Assembly: GCA_049611805.1 (NCBI GenBank)
Contig: JBMZAX010000027.1
Span: forward strand, 1-8,333
Length of the DNA: 8,333 bases
DNA from: UBA7378 sp049611805
GTDB taxonomy: Bacteria > Pseudomonadota > Alphaproteobacteria > RS24
Direction: 5' to 3'
Shown here: piece after piece, positions 5,788 through 8,333 of the stretch
How the letters are laid out: each line of letters starts with the position of its first letter
How positions within the stretch are numbered: the first letter of the stretch is position 1
The notes under the pieces: model-generated
Seen by the model: only the letters and a program-made list of their open reading frames with translations
Told to the model about the DNA's origin: nothing
Database searches by the model: none
Position numbers and translations under genes: made by a program

Positions 5788-6930
5788 ATGACTATTTTGA
5801 CATTTACCGGCGAAGACAGCGCCACCGCCATGGAGAAAATGGCGGATCAACTGGGCGAGAACTGCTTCATTCTGTCGACGACCAAGCGCGGCAATCAATA
5901 TGAGATCAGCGCAACCGATAATCCGGCCGAAGCCGGCTGGGGCAAGCGCAAGGCGAAACCGCGCAAGCAATTTGCCGATATTTTCACCGAGACCAGCTCG
6001 CAAATGGCCGGAAACACCCGGGCTGGCAATCGGGGAGATGATGCGGGGGCACTGGAAGCCGGCGGTGAACGGTCGATTTCGGGCTATCAGATACCCGCCT
6101 ATATTGCCGATTTGCAGGCGCATTTGGTGGAAATGAAATCCATGCTCAACGGCATGGTGCTGACCGATGATGCGGCTTTGCGCAATGATATCGGCATGTC
6201 AACGCCGGTGCAATTGCGCCAATTGGGGTTCAGCGATGTCATTGTTCAAGAATTGAAACACAGCTTCGTCGATGTTGATTATGAAACCGGCCAACGCAAC
6301 TTTCTTGCGTCACTTGCCGACAGGCTCGTCCATGAAAACCCGCAAAACGCATTGCAGGCGGATGTGATTTTTGTTGTCGGCGGCCACGGGGTCGGCAAAA
6401 CTTCTCTGGCCGGTAAAATTGCGGCGCACATGCTGGAGGGCGGTGCCAAAAAACCGGTAACATTGGCGGAGATGGCCGACACGCAGACCAATCCGGACGA
6501 TTCCCTTCTACAACTCGCACGCCTGCTTAACGTGCCGGCGTGCAAGTTCCGGTCCGACGAAATTGCCGAGCAAATGACAGCCGTCGGTGAACGCTATGTC
6601 GTCGATGTGTCATGCGCGCCCGACATTGCCAATGATGCCATTGCCCAGGTGCGCGACGCCCTGCCCGGCGCACGCATGACGGTTGTGTTGGCATTGGCCG
6701 GTGCCAGCAGCACGCGGCTCATTCGCCAGCAAACGGGCGCGTTCGGCAAATTGGAGCCGATGATATGCCTGACCAAGCTGGATGAATGCGCCGCCGGTCC
6801 GGCCGAGTTTTCACAAATCGCACAGGGCGGAGAAAAACTTGGCCTGTTAACCGGTTCCCGCGCTATGATTGATTCCTTAAGTTTCGCCGATGTGCGTCCG
6901 GTGGCAGATTATATTGCCGAAAACTTTTGA
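5788..6930 (+). CDS. flhF: FlhF-like SRP-type GTPase with eroded GTPase motifs
   Basis: A 380-residue protein. FlhF is an SRP-family GTPase that marks the flagellated pole. The N-terminal B-domain element is recognisable (1-30: M-T-I-L-T-F-T-G-E-D, then A-M-E-K-M-A-D-Q-L-G-E-N-C-F-I-L-S), followed by a polar linker (about 45-98), a helical N-domain (about 100-185) and the G domain (about 190-380). The P-loop is intact in form (GGHGVGKTS, 198-206) and G4 is TKLD (329-332). Other motifs deviate: the usual DTYRIG is DTQTN (231-235), the usual DTAGR of G3 is DVSCA (273-277), and the VPED-containing closing loop is replaced near 354-364. An AAGGA box precedes the ATG at 5788. It lies 24 bases after flhA and 35 before flhG. 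Identity is firm from context and architecture; catalytic activity is doubtful. Confidence 0.88.
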   Translation: MTILTFTGEDSATAMEKMADQLGENCFILSTTKRGNQYEISATDNPAEAGWGKRKAKPRKQFADIFTETSSQMAGNTRAGNRGDDAGALEAGGERSISGYQIPAYIADLQAHLVEMKSMLNGMVLTDDAALRNDIGMSTPVQLRQLGFSDVIVQELKHSFVDVDYETGQRNFLASLADRLVHENPQNALQADVIFVVGGHGVGKTSLAGKIAAHMLEGGAKKPVTLAEMADTQTNPDDSLLQLARLLNVPACKFRSDEIAEQMTAVGERYVVDVSCAPDIANDAIAQVRDALPGARMTVVLALAGASSTRLIRQQTGAFGKLEPMICLTKLDECAAGPAEFSQIAQGGEKLGLLTGSRAMIDSLSFADVRPVADYIAENF

Positions 6931-6965
6931 AACGGGCGCGGCAAGGTAGTTAGAGAGATTTTAAC

Positions 6966-7766
6966 ATGTCGTTTTCAGTAGCAGTTGCGAGCGGTAAAGG
7001 CGGGGTCGGCAAGACAAGCATTGCAATCAATGTGGCCTTGTCGCTTGCCAAAATGGGATATCGCACCTGTTTGCTGGACACTGATTTTGGTGTCGCCAAT
7101 GCCCATATTCTGCTCGGCATCGACCCGAAACAGAATATGAGCGACATGCTGCACAATCAGGCCTCCTTGCCTGACCTGTGCACGCCGGCACCTTTCGGCC
7201 TCAAATTTATTTCGGGCGGCAGCGGCATGGTCGATATTTTGAACCTCGACAGTGCCGCGCGCTTTCAGATTGTCCGGTCAACCGAAGCCCTGGCGCAAAG
7301 TACCGATGTTCTGATTGTAGATGTGCCCGCCGGTGCGTCGGATGCAACACTCAATTTTGTTTCCGCCGCAGACCGCCCGCTGATTGTGCTTGTCGGCGAG
7401 CCGACCAGCTTCATGGATGCCTATTCACTGATCAAGGCGGCGTTTCTGGAAGCCGATATCAAGCATTTCTATGTTGCGGTGAACATGTCCAACAGCGAAA
7501 CGCAGGCGCAAGACCATTTTTCCCGCTTCCGTGAAATCACCAATCGTTTTCTCGATGTCCAGCTGACTTATGTCGGGCATGTTCCCTATTCAAATGCGCT
7601 GCGCAAATCCGTTATCGAGCGCAAGCCCATCATGACCCGACCCGAACCGAGCCGCGAAACCATCGCCTTTCAGAAAATTTCAAAAGGCCTGCTGACCGGC
7701 CCCGTCAATGAAACCAACGGCATTCGTTATCTGGGCGCACCCGATGTGCAAGAGACCGATTCATGA
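6966..7766 (+). CDS. flhG: FlhG/FleN-type MinD-like ATPase, short N terminus
   Basis: A 266-residue member of the MinD/ParA family that limits flagellar number together with FlhF and often restrains the master activator FleQ/FlrA. The deviant Walker A is complete (KGGVGKTS, 11-18, with signature Lys11 and Lys16). The A' motif is DTDFGVAN (38-45, Asp40 in the catalytic position). Walker B is L-I-V-D at 116-119, followed by V-P-A-G where T-G-A-G or similar is usual. A possible amphipathic membrane helix lies near 228-243. The protein starts just nine residues before the P-loop region, and an in-frame TAG sits 15 bases upstream of the ATG, so no N-terminal extension with the DQAxxLR FlhF-activating motif exists. 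A GAGAGA stretch stands as a weak ribosome site. Its stop overlaps the fliA start. Confidence 0.93.
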   Translation: MSFSVAVASGKGGVGKTSIAINVALSLAKMGYRTCLLDTDFGVANAHILLGIDPKQNMSDMLHNQASLPDLCTPAPFGLKFISGGSGMVDILNLDSAARFQIVRSTEALAQSTDVLIVDVPAGASDATLNFVSAADRPLIVLVGEPTSFMDAYSLIKAAFLEADIKHFYVAVNMSNSETQAQDHFSRFREITNRFLDVQLTYVGHVPYSNALRKSVIERKPIMTRPEPSRETIAFQKISKGLLTGPVNETNGIRYLGAPDVQETDS

Positions 7767-8333
7767 GAGCTGACTACACAGACGCGCAATTTGAGACGGA
7801 AACGCTGATCAGCACACATATGGATCTCGTCAAGCGTATTGCCTGGCATCTTCACGGGCGCGTTCACTCGGCGATTGAAATTGATGATTTGCTGCAAATT
7901 GGCTATGTCGGCCTGATTACCGCAGCGCAGAAATATTCCAAACAGGAAGGCGTGGCCTTTGCCAGCTATGCCAGCTTGCGCATTCGCGGCGCCATGGTTG
8001 ACCATTTGCGCAAAAGTTCGAATTTGTGCCGCACAACAATTCAGATGCGCAAACGCTTCACAGCCAGCGAGGAAAAACTCACCCGCAAGCTGAACCGGAC
8101 GCCGCATCACAATGAAATCGCCGCCGATATGAACATCACCATTGAGGAATTGACCGAATGGCAACACGCTTTTGCCGCCAATGTGCATGACTCGCTCGAA
8201 GGTGTTTATGATGATTTTTCGGTTCTGTTCGCAACGCCGGGCGACAGTCCGGAGGAATCGCTTTCCGACAAAGACATGCGCAATATCCTCAAAGAAGCGC
8301 TCACCACCCTGCCCGAACGCGAGGCTCTGGTTA
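7763..8333 (+). CDS. fliA: Flagellar sigma factor FliA (sigma-28), 3'-truncated by window edge
   Basis: The first 190 codons of a sigma-70 family protein of the FliA group, which transcribes late flagellar genes (flagellin, chemotaxis, motor) and is inhibited by FlgM. Region 2 is at about 13-85: L-I-S-T-H-M-D-L-V-K-R-I-A, then I-E-I-D-D-L-L-Q-I-G-Y-V-G-L and F-A-S-Y-A-S-L-R-I-R-G-A-M-V-D. Region 3 covers about 98-140 (K-L-T-R-K-L-N-R-T-P, then E-I-A-A-D-M-N-I). Region 4 begins with TTLPEREALV at the edge. The usual DW-x-PR segment after region 2.4 is missing: SSNLCRTT stands there (85-92). The ATG overlaps the flhG stop as ATGA (7763-7766), so translation is probably coupled. About 50-60 residues are likely missing beyond the window. 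Confidence 0.93.
   Translation, partial: MRADYTDAQFETETLISTHMDLVKRIAWHLHGRVHSAIEIDDLLQIGYVGLITAAQKYSKQEGVAFASYASLRIRGAMVDHLRKSSNLCRTTIQMRKRFTASEEKLTRKLNRTPHHNEIAADMNITIEELTEWQHAFAANVHDSLEGVYDDFSVLFATPGDSPEESLSDKDMRNILKEALTTLPEREALV

Noticed and set aside
7727..8188. 153-codon minus-strand frame opposite flhG/fliA
   Set aside because: Antisense to a clearly conserved sigma factor; no recognisable domain or ribosome site.

Overview
The window is one contiguous piece of a flagellar regulon built from two operons that diverge from a shared control region at about 3291-3612. Everything left of it reads leftward (minus strand) and everything right of it reads rightward. The set of genes (FliA sigma factor, FlgM, FlhF, FlhG, a FlgP-like lipoprotein, a FlgT-like protein, sigma-54-type promoters) points to a motile Gram-negative proteobacterium with polar flagella of the Vibrio/Pseudomonas regulatory type. 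Base composition is moderate and the protein style would also fit an alphaproteobacterium that kept FliA, but the class cannot be fixed from this window.

Minus strand, in order of transcription: a FlgP-like outer-membrane lipoprotein (2823-3290), a FlgT-like periplasmic protein (1623-2792), a small exported LysM-domain protein (1180-1623), the P-ring chaperone FlgA (433-1179), the anti-sigma-28 factor FlgM (96-395) and the first 24 codons of a likely FlgN chaperone (1-72, cut by the window edge). FlgT/LysM overlap by one base and LysM/FlgA abut directly, so this reads as one operon for the outer part of the basal body (P ring plus H-ring-like accessories), followed by late-gene control.

Plus strand: flhA (3613-5763, export gate), flhF (5788-6930, SRP-like GTPase), flhG (6966-7766, MinD-like ATPase) and fliA (7763-8333, cut by the window edge). 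FlhF and FlhG normally set flagellar position and number. FliA drives late flagellar genes and is held by FlgM, encoded in the opposite operon, until FlgM is exported.

The 322-base divergent region holds a good sigma-54 promoter match in each direction with exact GG-N10-GC spacing, a full match to the IHF consensus between them, two dyad symmetries suited to an enhancer-binding activator, and a TTGAAAG repeat/stem in the flhA leader. The most unusual protein-level signals are an FlhF whose GTPase motifs are largely eroded apart from the P-loop and TKLD, next to an FlhG that lacks the N-terminal extension that activates FlhF, and a FliA with a changed region 2.4/3 junction. I see no mobile element, CRISPR array, RNA gene or convincing terminator.
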